From contig JANINS010000004.1 in the NCBI GenBank assembly GCA_024508725.1, positions 390,163 to 454,162 on the forward strand: a DNA stretch of 64,000 nucleotides. Direction: 5' to 3'. Of this stretch, positions 16,302-25,237 are shown in pieces. The notes under the pieces were generated by a model that searched no databases, was not told where the DNA came from, and saw only the letters and a program-made list of their open reading frames with translations. Numbering within the stretch: the stretch's first letter is position 1; each line of letters begins with the position of its first letter. The stretch comes from Chitinophagaceae bacterium. GTDB taxonomy: Bacteria; Bacteroidota; Bacteroidia; Chitinophagales; Chitinophagaceae. Made by a program: the position numbers and the translations under genes.

Positions 16302-16769
16302 TTATTTTAATGGAATTGTCATTTCTCCTTGTGGTGTTCCATCATTTGCACTCGGTTCGAAGATTACGATCTCAAGTGTAGAAGAAGGATTCTTCTTTTT
16401 AGCTGTAACAGTAAAATTGAATTTGCCGAATTCGGGAGCACCTGCATCTGTGGTAGTATGTCCTTTTTTCAACAGAACATTATCTTCTTTTATATTCCAT
16501 TCAAAATTTGCTTCGAATACCTGTGCTTTCCCGGTTATTCTGAATGTTGTATCATTCAGCTTCTGAATCTTTACATCTTTGAATTTCTTATTCGAGAAAA
16601 CTGAATCAGTATTCGATGGTTTTTCCGTTAACACTGAGTCAGGCTTCTTCACATTTGTAATTGTGTCAACTGGTATGTTGCCTGAATCAGTAGCTGGCTG
16701 CTGTTCGTTGGATGGATTATTACATGCGATAATTGATAATATCAATGCTGAAAAAATGAAACGTTTCAT
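16302..16769 (-). CDS. lipoprotein with a Gmad2-type immunoglobulin-like domain
   Basis: A 155-residue exported protein. The start is placed at the ATG at 16769 (MKRFIFSALILSIIAC), 16 codons inside the longest frame, because it begins a lipoprotein signal with the lipobox IIAC; Cys16 is then the anchor. A Thr/Ser/Pro/Asp-rich linker follows to about residue 65. The C-terminal 90 residues (FRITGKAQVFEANFEWNI, VLLKKGHTTTDAGAPEFGKF, LEIVIFEPSANDGTPQGEMTIPL) match the pattern of the Gmad2 domain, named from germination-related proteins; its function is unknown. It is probably transcribed with or just after mgtE, which ends 13 bp upstream. Confidence 0.75.
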   Translation of the reverse strand: MKRFIFSALILSIIACNNPSNEQQPATDSGNIPVDTITNVKKPDSVLTEKPSNTDSVFSNKKFKDVKIQKLNDTTFRITGKAQVFEANFEWNIKEDNVLLKKGHTTTDAGAPEFGKFNFTVTAKKKNPSSTLEIVIFEPSANDGTPQGEMTIPLK

Positions 16770-16782
16770 AGATAATATTTTA

Positions 16783-18174
16783 CTACAGTAATATTCCCTG
16801 CAGAAATAAATAAGCAAAACTAAAATAGATCACCAATCCTGTTACATCTACCAATGTTGCTACAAACGGAGCAGAAGAAACAGCAGGATCTGCTCCACAA
16901 CGTTTCAATAATAAAGGCAACATTGATCCGGTAAGTGTTCCCCAGAGTACAATACCAATTAATGAAAAGCCTACCGTAAATCCGATCGGCATCCAGTAAT
17001 CTCCATAGATATCCGGGAAGACAGAATGCCAGATTGCTATCCTGATAAAACCAATTATTCCTAAAACACTTCCCAATAATAAACCGCTTATTATCTCTCT
17101 TCTCATCACTCTCCACCAGTCTGCAATAGTGATCTCACCAACTGCCATTGCCTGGATGATAAGTGTAGAGGCTTGTGAACCGCTATTACCTCCACTCGAA
17201 ATGATCAACGGAACAAACAGCGCTAATACAACAGCTTTAGCAATCTCGTCTTCAAAATATCGCATTACCGATGCGGTAAGTAATTCACCCAGAAATAAGA
17301 TGATGAGCCATCCAACTCTTTTCTTAAAAAGTTTTAGCAAAGGAATATCGAGGTACGGTTCTTCAAATGCTTCGGTACCACCCATCTTCTGCATGTCTTC
17401 GCTGAATTCTTCGTCTGCTACCCAAAGCATGTCATCGATCGTAACAATACCTAATAATATATCATTATCATCCACCACAGGTAATGCCACACGATTGTTC
17501 ATCTTAAATACCTGGCTTGCATGTTCCTGGTCGTCGTGAACATTGAGTGTGATCACTCTTCCATCGATCAGATCATCTACTTTCTTATCAGGAGCAGCAA
17601 GTATCACATCTCTTATTCTAAGATCATCCACCAACTCACCGGCTTCATTGATCACATAGATCACATCAATCGTTTCACTGCCACGGGCATATTTTCTTAC
17701 TGTTTCAAAAACTTCAGCCACTGAGTTATGCTCGTATACATATACATACTCCGGCGTCATCAGTCTTCCAACAGAATCTTCCGGGTAACCCAACATGGCT
17801 AATGTTACTTTCCTTTCATCAGGATCAAGCAGCTTTATCAGGTCACGGATCGTACTTCGTGGAAGTTCTTCTAAGAAGTCTGTTCTGTCATCGGCAGGTA
17901 ATTCATTCAGCAGCTCTGCTGTTTTCGTTGCCGGCAGTTGTTTAATGATGTCTTTCTGCGTAGTAACGTCAAGGATCTTAAACACCATGGCAGCACGATG
18001 TATCGCCATGTTGGCAATGATCTGGCTGTCGTAATCAGGATTCTCAGCGATCAACTCAGCTACATCACTGATGTTTTGATTGTTTAAGAAATCCCTTATC
18101 TTAAGCTTGTCTTCAGTAAGAATGATCTGCTCAAATTCTTCCTGAACTGATATGTGCTCTTCCTCGAGGCTCAT
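16783..18174 (-). CDS. mgtE: magnesium transporter MgtE
   Basis: A 463-residue Mg2+ channel of the inner membrane, working as a homodimer gated by intracellular Mg2+. The N-terminal helical domain (about 20-130) has ELLNELPADDRTDFLEELP. Two CBS domains follow (about 140-260; MTPEYVYVYEHNSVAEV, VALPVVDDNDILLGIVTIDDML). The membrane part begins near residue 285 (RVGWLIILFLGELLTASVM) and has the family-specific SSGGNSGSQASTLIIQAMAVGEI and DPAVSSAPFVATLVDVTGLVIYF near the ion path. All regions are intact. Gap to the divergent SET gene is 68 bp. Confidence 0.96.
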   Translation of the reverse strand: MSLEEEHISVQEEFEQIILTEDKLKIRDFLNNQNISDVAELIAENPDYDSQIIANMAIHRAAMVFKILDVTTQKDIIKQLPATKTAELLNELPADDRTDFLEELPRSTIRDLIKLLDPDERKVTLAMLGYPEDSVGRLMTPEYVYVYEHNSVAEVFETVRKYARGSETIDVIYVINEAGELVDDLRIRDVILAAPDKKVDDLIDGRVITLNVHDDQEHASQVFKMNNRVALPVVDDNDILLGIVTIDDMLWVADEEFSEDMQKMGGTEAFEEPYLDIPLLKLFKKRVGWLIILFLGELLTASVMRYFEDEIAKAVVLALFVPLIISSGGNSGSQASTLIIQAMAVGEITIADWWRVMRREIISGLLLGSVLGIIGFIRIAIWHSVFPDIYGDYWMPIGFTVGFSLIGIVLWGTLTGSMLPLLLKRCGADPAVSSAPFVATLVDVTGLVIYFSFAYLFLQGILL

Positions 18175-18242
18175 GCTGCAAATTACTTGTTTTATAAGTT
18201 GATGGTATAACTATTGTGTTACTTTCGCAGCCAATTTATTGT

Positions 18243-18632
18243 ATGATCTTACCTTGTTTGTTCGTTGCTCCTGCAGGAAAAAAAGGCAGAGGCATTTATA
18301 GTTCAGAAAATATCCCTGCCAACACAACTATTGAAATCTCTCCGGTGATAATGCTTTCGCCAAAAGAACGTAAAACCATCGAAGACACTAAGCTCTTCGA
18401 TTACATTTTCGAATGGGGTAACTCTAATCGTCAGGCAGCAATCGGACTAGGCTACATCTCTTTGTACAATCACAGCTATACAGCCAATTGTGAATACGAT
18501 ATGGACTATGATAATCTCATTATGACTATCAGAACCGTAAAACCAGTGAAGAAAGGAGAGGAGCTGTGCATCAATTACAATGCAGTTCCTGATGATGCTA
18601 CACCAGTTTGGTTTGACAAAAGCAAAGCTTAA
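18243..18632 (+). CDS. small SET domain protein
   Basis: A 129-residue protein made only of a SET domain, a fold that transfers methyl groups from SAM to protein lysines. A GTG at 18216 opens the frame earlier, but TACTTTCG at 18220-18227, close to a -7 box, argues for the ATG at 18243 (MILPCLFVAPAGKKGRG). Motifs seen are GKKGRGIYSSENIPANTTIE, SLYNHSYTANC (the NHS motif), and KKGEELCINY near the C-terminus. Bacterial single-domain SET proteins of this kind are common in Bacteroidota but their substrates are unknown. No cysteine-rich post-SET region is seen. Confidence 0.85.
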   Translation: MILPCLFVAPAGKKGRGIYSSENIPANTTIEISPVIMLSPKERKTIEDTKLFDYIFEWGNSNRQAAIGLGYISLYNHSYTANCEYDMDYDNLIMTIRTVKPVKKGEELCINYNAVPDDATPVWFDKSKA

Positions 18633-18664
18633 TTAACCGGCTGCAGTTTTTCATAGCATCGCCT

Positions 18665-18684
18665 GTTGTGTCACTCACTTGTAC
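18665..18684 (+). repeat. dispersed intergenic element, perfect core
   Basis: GTTGTGTCACTCACTTGTAC in the 66-bp convergent gap between the SET and bestrophin genes. The lead-in GCAGTTTTTCATAGCATCGC (18643-18662) recurs almost unchanged before the copy at 32311, so the conserved unit is at least 45 bp. Confidence 0.88.
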
Positions 18685-18698
18685 TTCCAGAACATTGT

Positions 18699-19580
18699 TC
18701 AACCAAGTATTTCTTTGGTGTTGCGGGTTATCGTTTCGCAAAGCCTGTCCATCGGCAGATCATTCGAATCTTTACCAAAAGGTTCTTCAATTTCTTCTGC
18801 AATGATCTCAAGACTTGCCAGCACATAAAATATGAATGCAACAACGGGAATGGTGATGAAGCCAAGACTGGCTACCATACCAATAGGTAGTGTGATGATG
18901 TAAAAAAATATGAACTTTTTTATGAAGCCACTATAAGAATAAGGTATAGGTGTATTCTTTATTCTTTCGCATGCACCACATATCTCAAGGAAAGATTTCA
19001 ATTCATCATTTAGAAAAAGCAATTGTTCGCCGCTCAATTTTTTTTCACGTACCAGTAAATTTACTCTGCTCATCATCAAACCAGCGATCTGGTTGGGAAC
19101 GTGTTTGCTGTGATCGAAGTGGGGTATCTCAGGATGTGGTTGATCGTCTAATTCCCACCTGGTGATCTCAGATTGCAGGTGCATTTTAAGTGCCAAAGGA
19201 AATCTTCCAATCAATTGTAAAAAGAATGTTCTGTTCTTTACATCGTCATGATCTAAAAAACTATTGAGCTTGATAGAAAGGTTTCTGCTATTGTTTACCA
19301 GGCTTCCCCAAAGTTTTCTGCCTTCCCACCACCTGTCGTACGCTGTGTTAGTACGAAACACCAATAGCATCGAAATAGCAAAACCCAGCAAACTGTGCAG
19401 CATGGTAACATTCTTTGCATAGTTAAGATCTGCAAGTTTAAAATAGTTGTTCTCCAGGTACACTACCAGCCAGGAGTACAAACACATAAACACGATCAAA
19501 GGAAACAGTTTCCGTACGGTATCGGCTTTGTGAAATCTGAATATAAAAAGAAACCAGTCTTTGGGATTATAGCTGATCAT
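18699..19580 (-). CDS. bestrophin family ion channel
   Basis: A 293-residue membrane protein of the bestrophin (UPF0187) family, which form pentameric ion channels; bacterial members conduct cations or anions. Signs are MISYNPKDWFLFIFRFHKAD at the start, the first membrane helices LFPLIVFMCLYSWLVVYLE and MLHSLLGFAISMLLVFRTNTAYDRWWEGRKLWG (the conserved neck region), and the later helices FFYIITLPIGMVASLGFITIPVVAFIFYVLASLEIIAEEIEEPFG with the acidic gate-region cluster and NDLPMD. Full length for the family. It lies 16 bp downstream of the kinase gene on the same strand. Physiological role unknown. Confidence 0.9.
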   Translation of the reverse strand: MISYNPKDWFLFIFRFHKADTVRKLFPLIVFMCLYSWLVVYLENNYFKLADLNYAKNVTMLHSLLGFAISMLLVFRTNTAYDRWWEGRKLWGSLVNNSRNLSIKLNSFLDHDDVKNRTFFLQLIGRFPLALKMHLQSEITRWELDDQPHPEIPHFDHSKHVPNQIAGLMMSRVNLLVREKKLSGEQLLFLNDELKSFLEICGACERIKNTPIPYSYSGFIKKFIFFYIITLPIGMVASLGFITIPVVAFIFYVLASLEIIAEEIEEPFGKDSNDLPMDRLCETITRNTKEILG

Positions 19581-19596
19581 GCGGTAAAAATAACCA

Positions 19597-20454
19597 TCAG
19601 TTGTATTTCTTTAAAGTGTTTCGTACACTGTTGTAATAATGCCCACCAAAAAGATTCAGATGCACCAGCAAGGGATAGAGTTGAGTGAGATCAATTCTTT
19701 CTCTCCAGCTTTTCTCCAATGAGAATTCTTCATTGTAAAAATGAAAAACCTGTTGATCGAACCCTCCAAACAATAACATCATACCCAGGTCCATTTCTCT
19801 ATGTCCAAAATATACTGCAGGATCAAAGATCACCGGCTCGCCACTTTTGCTGATCATATAATTGCCACTCCAAAGATCACCATGTAATAAAGCAGGTTGT
19901 TCCTGTGGAAACAGTGTATCCAGTTTATTGCAAAGTTTTTCTGCAAGCCTTGTATCACTGGTGTCACATCTCTTAGCATCGAACGCCCTTTTGATAAGAA
20001 ATAAAATTCTTTGTTCTGCATAGAACTCAGACCAGTTACTACACTGCTTATTTATTTGAGGTAAAGAGCCGATATAGTTATCATGATCTAACCCAAATTG
20101 CTCCGCCGTATTTCGATGAAGTGATGCCAAATGTTGAGCAAAGTTTCTCCAGAAATCAGCTGATGCATTTCCTTTCTCTATATACTCCATCACTAGGTAA
20201 ATATTCTTTTCGAACAATCCCCATTTATATGGCTCGGGAACAGCCATTGCTTTTGCATTTCTCAGTATTTCCAGGCCTTTGAACTCTTTCTCAAACATAT
20301 CAGCTTTCTCTACTGAATTTAGCTTTAAAAAAAGGTTCTTATCTGGTGAATGCAGAACATGGGTTTCATTAATATCACCACCAAACACCTGTTCTGTTTT
20401 AGTGATCTTAACCTGTAATTCAGATTCAATATGTAAAAGCAAAGCTTTGTTCAT
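19597..20454 (-). CDS. fructosamine kinase family protein
   Basis: A 285-residue kinase-like protein of the fructosamine-3-kinase family, thought to phosphorylate sugar-protein adducts so that they break down. The fold resembles aminoglycoside phosphotransferases: GGDINETHVL for the nucleotide loop, LFLKLN with the ATP-binding Lys, VMEYIEKGN as hinge, LLHGDLWSGNYM with the catalytic Asp (about 205-216) and VIFDPAVYFGHREMDLGMM with the metal-binding Asp. All core residues are present. A bestrophin gene follows closely on the same strand. The true substrate is inferred from the family only. Confidence 0.92.
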   Translation of the reverse strand: MNKALLLHIESELQVKITKTEQVFGGDINETHVLHSPDKNLFLKLNSVEKADMFEKEFKGLEILRNAKAMAVPEPYKWGLFEKNIYLVMEYIEKGNASADFWRNFAQHLASLHRNTAEQFGLDHDNYIGSLPQINKQCSNWSEFYAEQRILFLIKRAFDAKRCDTSDTRLAEKLCNKLDTLFPQEQPALLHGDLWSGNYMISKSGEPVIFDPAVYFGHREMDLGMMLLFGGFDQQVFHFYNEEFSLEKSWRERIDLTQLYPLLVHLNLFGGHYYNSVRNTLKKYN

Positions 20455-20490
20455 GATTCAAAATTCGTATAATTCGTTTCCTCATTCATG

Positions 20491-20530
20491 TAATTCGTAT
20501 AATAAAAAAATCCCGCCGAAGCGGGACTTT
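20491..20530 (-). terminator. terminator of the aconitase gene
   Basis: TCCCGC-CGAA-GCGGGA (20511-20526) gives on the minus strand a hairpin with a UUCG loop followed by seven T. The same 16-base hairpin closes queA at 48538-48553. The lead-in TAATTCGTATAATAAAAAAA at 20491-20510 resembles 30495-30513. Confidence 0.9.
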
Positions 20531-20552
20531 CATTTATCGAGAGTATCTACAT

Positions 20553-22826
20553 TTAACCTCCTACTGCAAACTTCATCCTGATAATATTCAAAGCACCACC
20601 TGCTTTAAACCATTCGATCTGCTGATCGTTGTATGTATGGTTCACTTCAAATTCGTCTTTACTACCATCAGTATGATTTAATACAACCGTCAATGTTTTA
20701 CCAGGAACAAACTGACTTAAACCTTTGATGTCGATCATATCATCTTCCTGCACTTTATCGTAATCTTCTTTGTTCACGAATGTTAGTGCCAGCATTCCCT
20801 GCTTTTTCAGATTTGTTTCGTGGATACGAGCAAAGCTCTTCACCAAAATGGCTCTTACACCAAGATGCCTTGGCTCCATAGCAGCATGTTCTCTGGAAGA
20901 ACCTTCACCATAGTTCTCATCACCCACTACGATACTTCCAATGCCTTGTGCTTTGTAAGCTCTTTGTGTTGCAGGAACTGGTCCGTATTCACCGGTAAGC
21001 TGGTTCTTTACAGAATCTGTTTTATCGTTGAAGTAATTCACAGCACCGATCAACAGGTTGTTGGAGATATTATCTAAGTGACCACGATACTTTAACCATG
21101 GGCCAGCCATTGAAATATGATCTGTTGTACACTTACCTTTCGCTTTGATCAAAAGTTTCAATCCGTAAAGATCAGTTCCTTCCCATGCAGCGAAAGGAGC
21201 TAAAAGTTGCAAACGTTGAGACTCCGGACTAACAGCAACTTCAACTGAACTTCCATCTTCTGCCGGAGCCTGGTAACCGGCATCTTCAACAGCAAAACCT
21301 CTTGCAGGAAGTTCATGACCTGTTGGTTCATCCAGCATTACTTCTTCACCATTCTCATTCTTCAGTTTATCTTTCAAAGGATTGAAAGTAAGATCACCCG
21401 CAATGGCAAAAGCAGTAACGATCTCAGGAGATGCAACGAAAGCATGCGTTCCACTGTGACCATCATTTCTCTTTGCAAAGTTTCTATTGAATGAAGTGAT
21501 GATAGAGTTCTTCCTGTTTGGATCATCGATATGACGGCTCCACTGACCAATACAAGGTCCACATGCATTTGCCAATACTACACCACCTATCTTATCAAAG
21601 ATGTTCAGTAAACCATCTCTTGCAATAGTGTACCGAACCTGTTCAGAACCTGGTGTAACAGTAAATTCAGCTTTTGATTTCAGGTTCTTATCAACTGCCT
21701 GCTGTGCAATAGAAGCAGAACGGGTGATGTCTTCGTATGAAGAGTTGGTACAAGAACCGATCAAAGCAACTTCCAGTTTTTCCGGCCAGTTATTTACTTT
21801 CACTGCTTCGGCAAAACGGCTGATCGGCCATGCAAGATCCGGGGTGAAAGGACCATTCACATGTGGTTCCAGTTCATCAAGATTGATCTCGATAACCTGG
21901 TCATAGTATTTTTCAGGACTTGAATAAATCTCTTCATCAGGTCTCAGGTGTTCACGTATCTGGTCTGCTAATTCAGCCACATCTTCTCTTAATGTGCCTT
22001 TCAGGTAAGCAGCCATTTTTTCATCATAAGCAAAGAGTGAACATGTTGCACCGATCTCTGCACCCATGTTACAGATCGTTGCTTTACCTGTTGCACTGAT
22101 GCTATCAGCACCTTCACCAAAATATTCTACGATTGCACCGGTACCACCTTTTACAGTAAGAATACCGGCAACTTTCAGGATAACATCTTTTGCACTTGTC
22201 CAGCCATTTAACTTTCCGGTAAGTTTAATACCGATCAGTTTAGGCCATTTCAATTCCCATGCAAGACCAGCCATCACATCACATGCATCGGCACCACCAA
22301 CACCAATAGCGATCATACCCAAACCACCTGCATTAGGAGTGTGTGAGTCTGTACCGATCATCAGTCCACCAGGAAATGCATAGTTTTCTAAAACAACCTG
22401 GTGAATAATTCCGGCTCCGGCTTTCCAGAAACCAATACCATATTTGTTAGACACAGAGGCAAGAAAATCATACACCTCTTTGTTTGTATTCAACGCTGTT
22501 TCCAGGTCTTTGTTGGCTCCATCTTTTGCCTGGATCAGGTGATCGCAATGCACTGTAGATGGAACCGCAACTTTAGGACGACCAGCCTGCATAAACTGCA
22601 ATAAAGCCATCTGTGCTGTTGCATCCTGCATCGCTACTCTATCGGGTGCAAAATCAACATAATTAACGCCACGATCGAAGTTTTGAAGCTTTTGATCGTT
22701 ATGTAAATGAGAAAAAAGGATCTTTTCAGCTAATGTTAAAGGTCTTCCTAATGCTTTTCTGGCAGCTTCGATCTTGCCCGGCATTTCGGTATAAACCTTT
22801 CTAATCATTTCAATATCAAAAGCCAT
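20553..22826 (-). CDS. acn: aconitate hydratase, mitochondrial-type
   Basis: Fe-S enzyme of the citric acid cycle interconverting citrate and isocitrate. The start is set at the ATG at 22826 ([18 protein letters not shown]), 28 codons inside the longest frame, giving 757 residues, the size of the mitochondrial-type enzyme and shorter than AcnA or AcnB of enterobacteria. The [4Fe-4S] cysteines are visible in [10 protein letters not shown] and [41 protein letters not shown] and the C-terminal swivel domain with [22 protein letters not shown] are intact. TACATTTG on the minus strand at 22868-22875, a match to the -7 box, supports this start. The gene ends in a strong hairpin. Confidence 0.96.
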   Translation of the reverse strand: MAFDIEMIRKVYTEMPGKIEAARKALGRPLTLAEKILFSHLHNDQKLQNFDRGVNYVDFAPDRVAMQDATAQMALLQFMQAGRPKVAVPSTVHCDHLIQAKDGANKDLETALNTNKEVYDFLASVSNKYGIGFWKAGAGIIHQVVLENYAFPGGLMIGTDSHTPNAGGLGMIAIGVGGADACDVMAGLAWELKWPKLIGIKLTGKLNGWTSAKDVILKVAGILTVKGGTGAIVEYFGEGADSISATGKATICNMGAEIGATCSLFAYDEKMAAYLKGTLREDVAELADQIREHLRPDEEIYSSPEKYYDQVIEINLDELEPHVNGPFTPDLAWPISRFAEAVKVNNWPEKLEVALIGSCTNSSYEDITRSASIAQQAVDKNLKSKAEFTVTPGSEQVRYTIARDGLLNIFDKIGGVVLANACGPCIGQWSRHIDDPNRKNSIITSFNRNFAKRNDGHSGTHAFVASPEIVTAFAIAGDLTFNPLKDKLKNENGEEVMLDEPTGHELPARGFAVEDAGYQAPAEDGSSVEVAVSPESQRLQLLAPFAAWEGTDLYGLKLLIKAKGKCTTDHISMAGPWLKYRGHLDNISNNLLIGAVNYFNDKTDSVKNQLTGEYGPVPATQRAYKAQGIGSIVVGDENYGEGSSREHAAMEPRHLGVRAILVKSFARIHETNLKKQGMLALTFVNKEDYDKVQEDDMIDIKGLSQFVPGKTLTVVLNHTDGSKDEFEVNHTYNDQQIEWFKAGGALNIIRMKFAVGG

Positions 22827-22867
22827 GCTGTTAAAAAGATTTGGTGAAGAATATGGAATTCGAGGTG

Positions 22868-22875
22868 CAAATGTA
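22868..22875 (-). promoter_or_regulatory. -7 promoter box of the aconitase gene
   Basis: Minus-strand TACATTTG matches TAnnTTTG, 42 bp before the chosen ATG. No TTG at the usual -33 spacing is seen, so the call is moderate. Confidence 0.5.
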
Positions 22876-22940
22876 CGAGAAACTGAGTGTGGCAGAAAAC
22901 TTGATTTCAATCATGTATTCGTTTTATTTAATTTGCATGC

Positions 22941-23162
22941 ATGAACAGACTAAAGCAGTACATTGAGTGGCAGGTTTTTGGCGTTTGTACCGCTGTCGGC
23001 GAAAAATTGGGCATCGCAACGTCAAGAATAAGGATGTGGTTCATTTATATTTCATTCCTTACAATGGGGTCTCCGGTTATCGTTTATATGATCCTTGCTT
23101 TTTGGATGAATATCAAACGGTATATTTGGTTTGCTAAACGAAACCCCCTGAGATATTTATAA
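22941..23162 (+). CDS. small PspC domain membrane protein
   Basis: A 73-residue protein with the look of a single PspC domain: an amphipathic start (MNRLKQYIEWQVFGVCTAVGEKLGIATSRIRMWF) followed by one or two membrane segments (IYISFLTMGSPVIVYMILAFWM). PspC proteins take part in envelope stress signalling in enterobacteria; in Bacteroidota small versions often stand alone. It lies four bases before the first AraC gene and is very likely in the same transcript. Function beyond membrane association is not predictable. Confidence 0.75.
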   Translation: MNRLKQYIEWQVFGVCTAVGEKLGIATSRIRMWFIYISFLTMGSPVIVYMILAFWMNIKRYIWFAKRNPLRYL

Positions 23163-23166
23163 GCAA

Positions 23167-24126
23167 GTGCTTAAACTCGAATACAACCATACTAACTACG
23201 ACGAACTCTTAAAATTCTACTCCAAATCCCTCAAATCTAAACTGAAGGATAACGTATTGACAATAGATCCATCTATTGGAAGCGGTTACATGAAACTCAT
23301 ATCCCTTTCCAATGGATTGCAATGTCTTATCAGTGATTATTCTTTCAAGCAAGACCTGCTTTTTCAACGACGAAAAAGTGAAGAAGATTTTTATACACTT
23401 CGTTTTGATGAAGTGATCAATACCGAATCAACCTCAGCCAACAGTAAGTCTGCCGTTTTCCTTGCCAGTACACGATTCGACTGGCTTTTCCTCTATACAA
23501 AAGGAACGAATGTGAAGAATGTAAACATTCATTTCAGTAAGGAATGGCTTGAGAATTTCCTGGGTGTAGAAGAAGTGGGAGAGGTGATCAAAAAATATCT
23601 TTCGCTTAAAATGAGTGCTTTCAACTACGAGCCGATGGATGCTGAGTATAAACGCATCTTAAATGAGTTGATGGCTGCACAGGAATCGAAAAGCTTCGAG
23701 AACCTCATCGTTCAAAACCGTACGATGCTGTTGATGGAACGTTTCTTTACCAGGATCTACAAGAAGATGAACGATCAGCACTTCGATATGAAAGTATCGA
23801 ATGATGATATTGCCAGGTTGCAAAAGGTAGAACACGAATTGTTGAAAGATTTTTCTGCTCCGCCACCCGGAATTACTAAGCTGGCAAAAATGGCTGCGAT
23901 GAGTCCATCCAAGCTTAAGAACACTTTTAAAGAGATCTACGGATTGCCCATATATCAATATTTCCAGAAGCATAGAATGAATAAAGCCAAGGCTATGCTG
24001 CTCTCTAACAAGTACAATGTAAAAGAAGTGGGAATGGAAGTGGGGTATTCTAACCTGAGCAATTTTGCCAAGGCATTTAAAAAAAGTTTCGATCAATTGC
24101 CTTCGGATATCATAAGTGGACGATAA
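23167..24126 (+). CDS. AraC family transcriptional regulator, first of two paralogues
   Basis: A 319-residue DNA-binding regulator. The last 85 residues form the double helix-turn-helix of the AraC family (ITKLAKMAAMSPSKLKNTFKEIYGLPIYQYFQ and AKAMLLSNKYNVKEVGMEVGYSNLSNFAKAFKKSF). The N-terminal 220 residues (DPSIGSGYMKLISLSNGLQCLISDYSF) are a sensor region I cannot link to a ligand. It starts with GTG at 23167, four bases after the PspC gene stop. The next gene codes for a paralogue of the same layout, so the pair arose by tandem duplication. Targets are unknown. Confidence 0.92.
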   Translation: MLKLEYNHTNYDELLKFYSKSLKSKLKDNVLTIDPSIGSGYMKLISLSNGLQCLISDYSFKQDLLFQRRKSEEDFYTLRFDEVINTESTSANSKSAVFLASTRFDWLFLYTKGTNVKNVNIHFSKEWLENFLGVEEVGEVIKKYLSLKMSAFNYEPMDAEYKRILNELMAAQESKSFENLIVQNRTMLLMERFFTRIYKKMNDQHFDMKVSNDDIARLQKVEHELLKDFSAPPPGITKLAKMAAMSPSKLKNTFKEIYGLPIYQYFQKHRMNKAKAMLLSNKYNVKEVGMEVGYSNLSNFAKAFKKSFDQLPSDIISGR

Positions 24127-24167
24127 ATTACGTTATAGATTTCCTAAATTAGCTGTAACCACTGCCT

Positions 24168-25169
24168 ATGACGGAAATCTACTTTGATTCACTCAACTAT
24201 TCTGACCTGCTTCAAACACTCTCCCGCAACTTTAAATCAAAGGTGACTAATGGGTACATGAGTATTCCTTCGAATATTGGAGCCGGGTTTTTGAAAGCCA
24301 TTCAGTTGCCCTGCGGAATGTCGGTTTTGATCTCCGACATGCGGCTTAGAGAAGATACCATAATGCACCGTACTAGTTATAAAGGTAGTTTGTATTATGT
24401 GCTCCAGTTTAATGAAGCGATTGAAGCCCCAACATTATATTCTACACCAAAGCTGGAAGCATATAACATGCTTAAGCAGATGGTATTGCTAACACATACC
24501 GGCGTTTCGAGCAAATACTTTTTCCCGGCAAACACCCGATTATTATCGTATAAGATCATATTTCAAAGGAAGCATTTGCAGCAATTTATTGACGAGCAAA
24601 CAATAGAGCAGACCTTATCAAAATACTTCTCAGAGTTTGTACAGTTTGGAACGGTAGATCCATTGGATGTGGAATACCGGTCTATTCTTAAAGAGTTGAT
24701 GAATGAAAATATCAGCCATCCATTGGCTAAGAATTTTGTACAGAACCGTACTTTTTTATTGATCGAAAAGTTTCTGCTGAAATTATCTGCGGCAGAAAAA
24801 CCAGTTGCTGAGAAATTAAAGCTGTCCGATAATGAGATCGTAAGATTGATGAAGATCGAGTCGATGCTGGTGAATGATTTTTCAGTTACGCCACCGAATA
24901 TCAATTACCTGTCTCGTATCTCAGCCATGAGTCCAACAAAACTGAAGACCGATTTCAAACGTTTATACGGCATGCCTATTTACGAGTATTACCAAAAGAA
25001 CAGGATGCAACGGGCTAAATTGTTACTGTTAGAAGGAAAACACTCTATAAAAGAAGTAGGAATAAAAGTAGGATACTCCAACCTCAGCCATTTTGCAGGA
25101 AGCTTTAAAAAAGAGTTTGGCTTACTACCGAGTGAGTTGCTGGCAAAAGATGGTGCTTTGGCTATCTAG
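24168..25169 (+). CDS. AraC family transcriptional regulator, second paralogue
   Basis: A 333-residue regulator with the same architecture as the upstream gene: sensor region about 1-235 (IPSNIGAGFLKAIQLPCGMSVLISDMRL aligns with the GSGYMK region of the first copy) and a C-terminal AraC DNA-binding domain (INYLSRISAMSPTKLKTDFKRLYGMPIYEYYQ, HSIKEVGIKVGYSNLSHFAGSFKKEF). The two differ at many positions, so the duplication is old. It lies 41 bp downstream and is probably co-transcribed with pspC and the first copy. The ligand and targets are unknown. Confidence 0.92.
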   Translation: MTEIYFDSLNYSDLLQTLSRNFKSKVTNGYMSIPSNIGAGFLKAIQLPCGMSVLISDMRLREDTIMHRTSYKGSLYYVLQFNEAIEAPTLYSTPKLEAYNMLKQMVLLTHTGVSSKYFFPANTRLLSYKIIFQRKHLQQFIDEQTIEQTLSKYFSEFVQFGTVDPLDVEYRSILKELMNENISHPLAKNFVQNRTFLLIEKFLLKLSAAEKPVAEKLKLSDNEIVRLMKIESMLVNDFSVTPPNINYLSRISAMSPTKLKTDFKRLYGMPIYEYYQKNRMQRAKLLLLEGKHSIKEVGIKVGYSNLSHFAGSFKKEFGLLPSELLAKDGALAI

Positions 25170-25237
25170 AAACTACGAAGTCAGAAGTACGAGGTACGAA
25201 TTACAGCCTCTTAACTAAAGACTATAAACTAAAAACT
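25170..25237. repeat. low-complexity intergenic filler (TACGAAGT and ACTATAAACT words)
   Basis: This gap holds direct words CTACGAAGTCAGAAGTACGA then GGTACGAATTACAG, followed by ACTAAAGACTATAAACTAAAAAC. The TACGAAGT pattern recurs inside the ABC ATPase gene at about 54375-54402, and the ACTATAAACT type near 8941-8972 and 9130-9165. No gene or terminator is seen. Confidence 0.55.

Noticed and set aside
22827-22910. Upstream extension of the aconitase frame
   Set aside because: It carries the TACATTTG box on the same strand and no enzyme-like residues.
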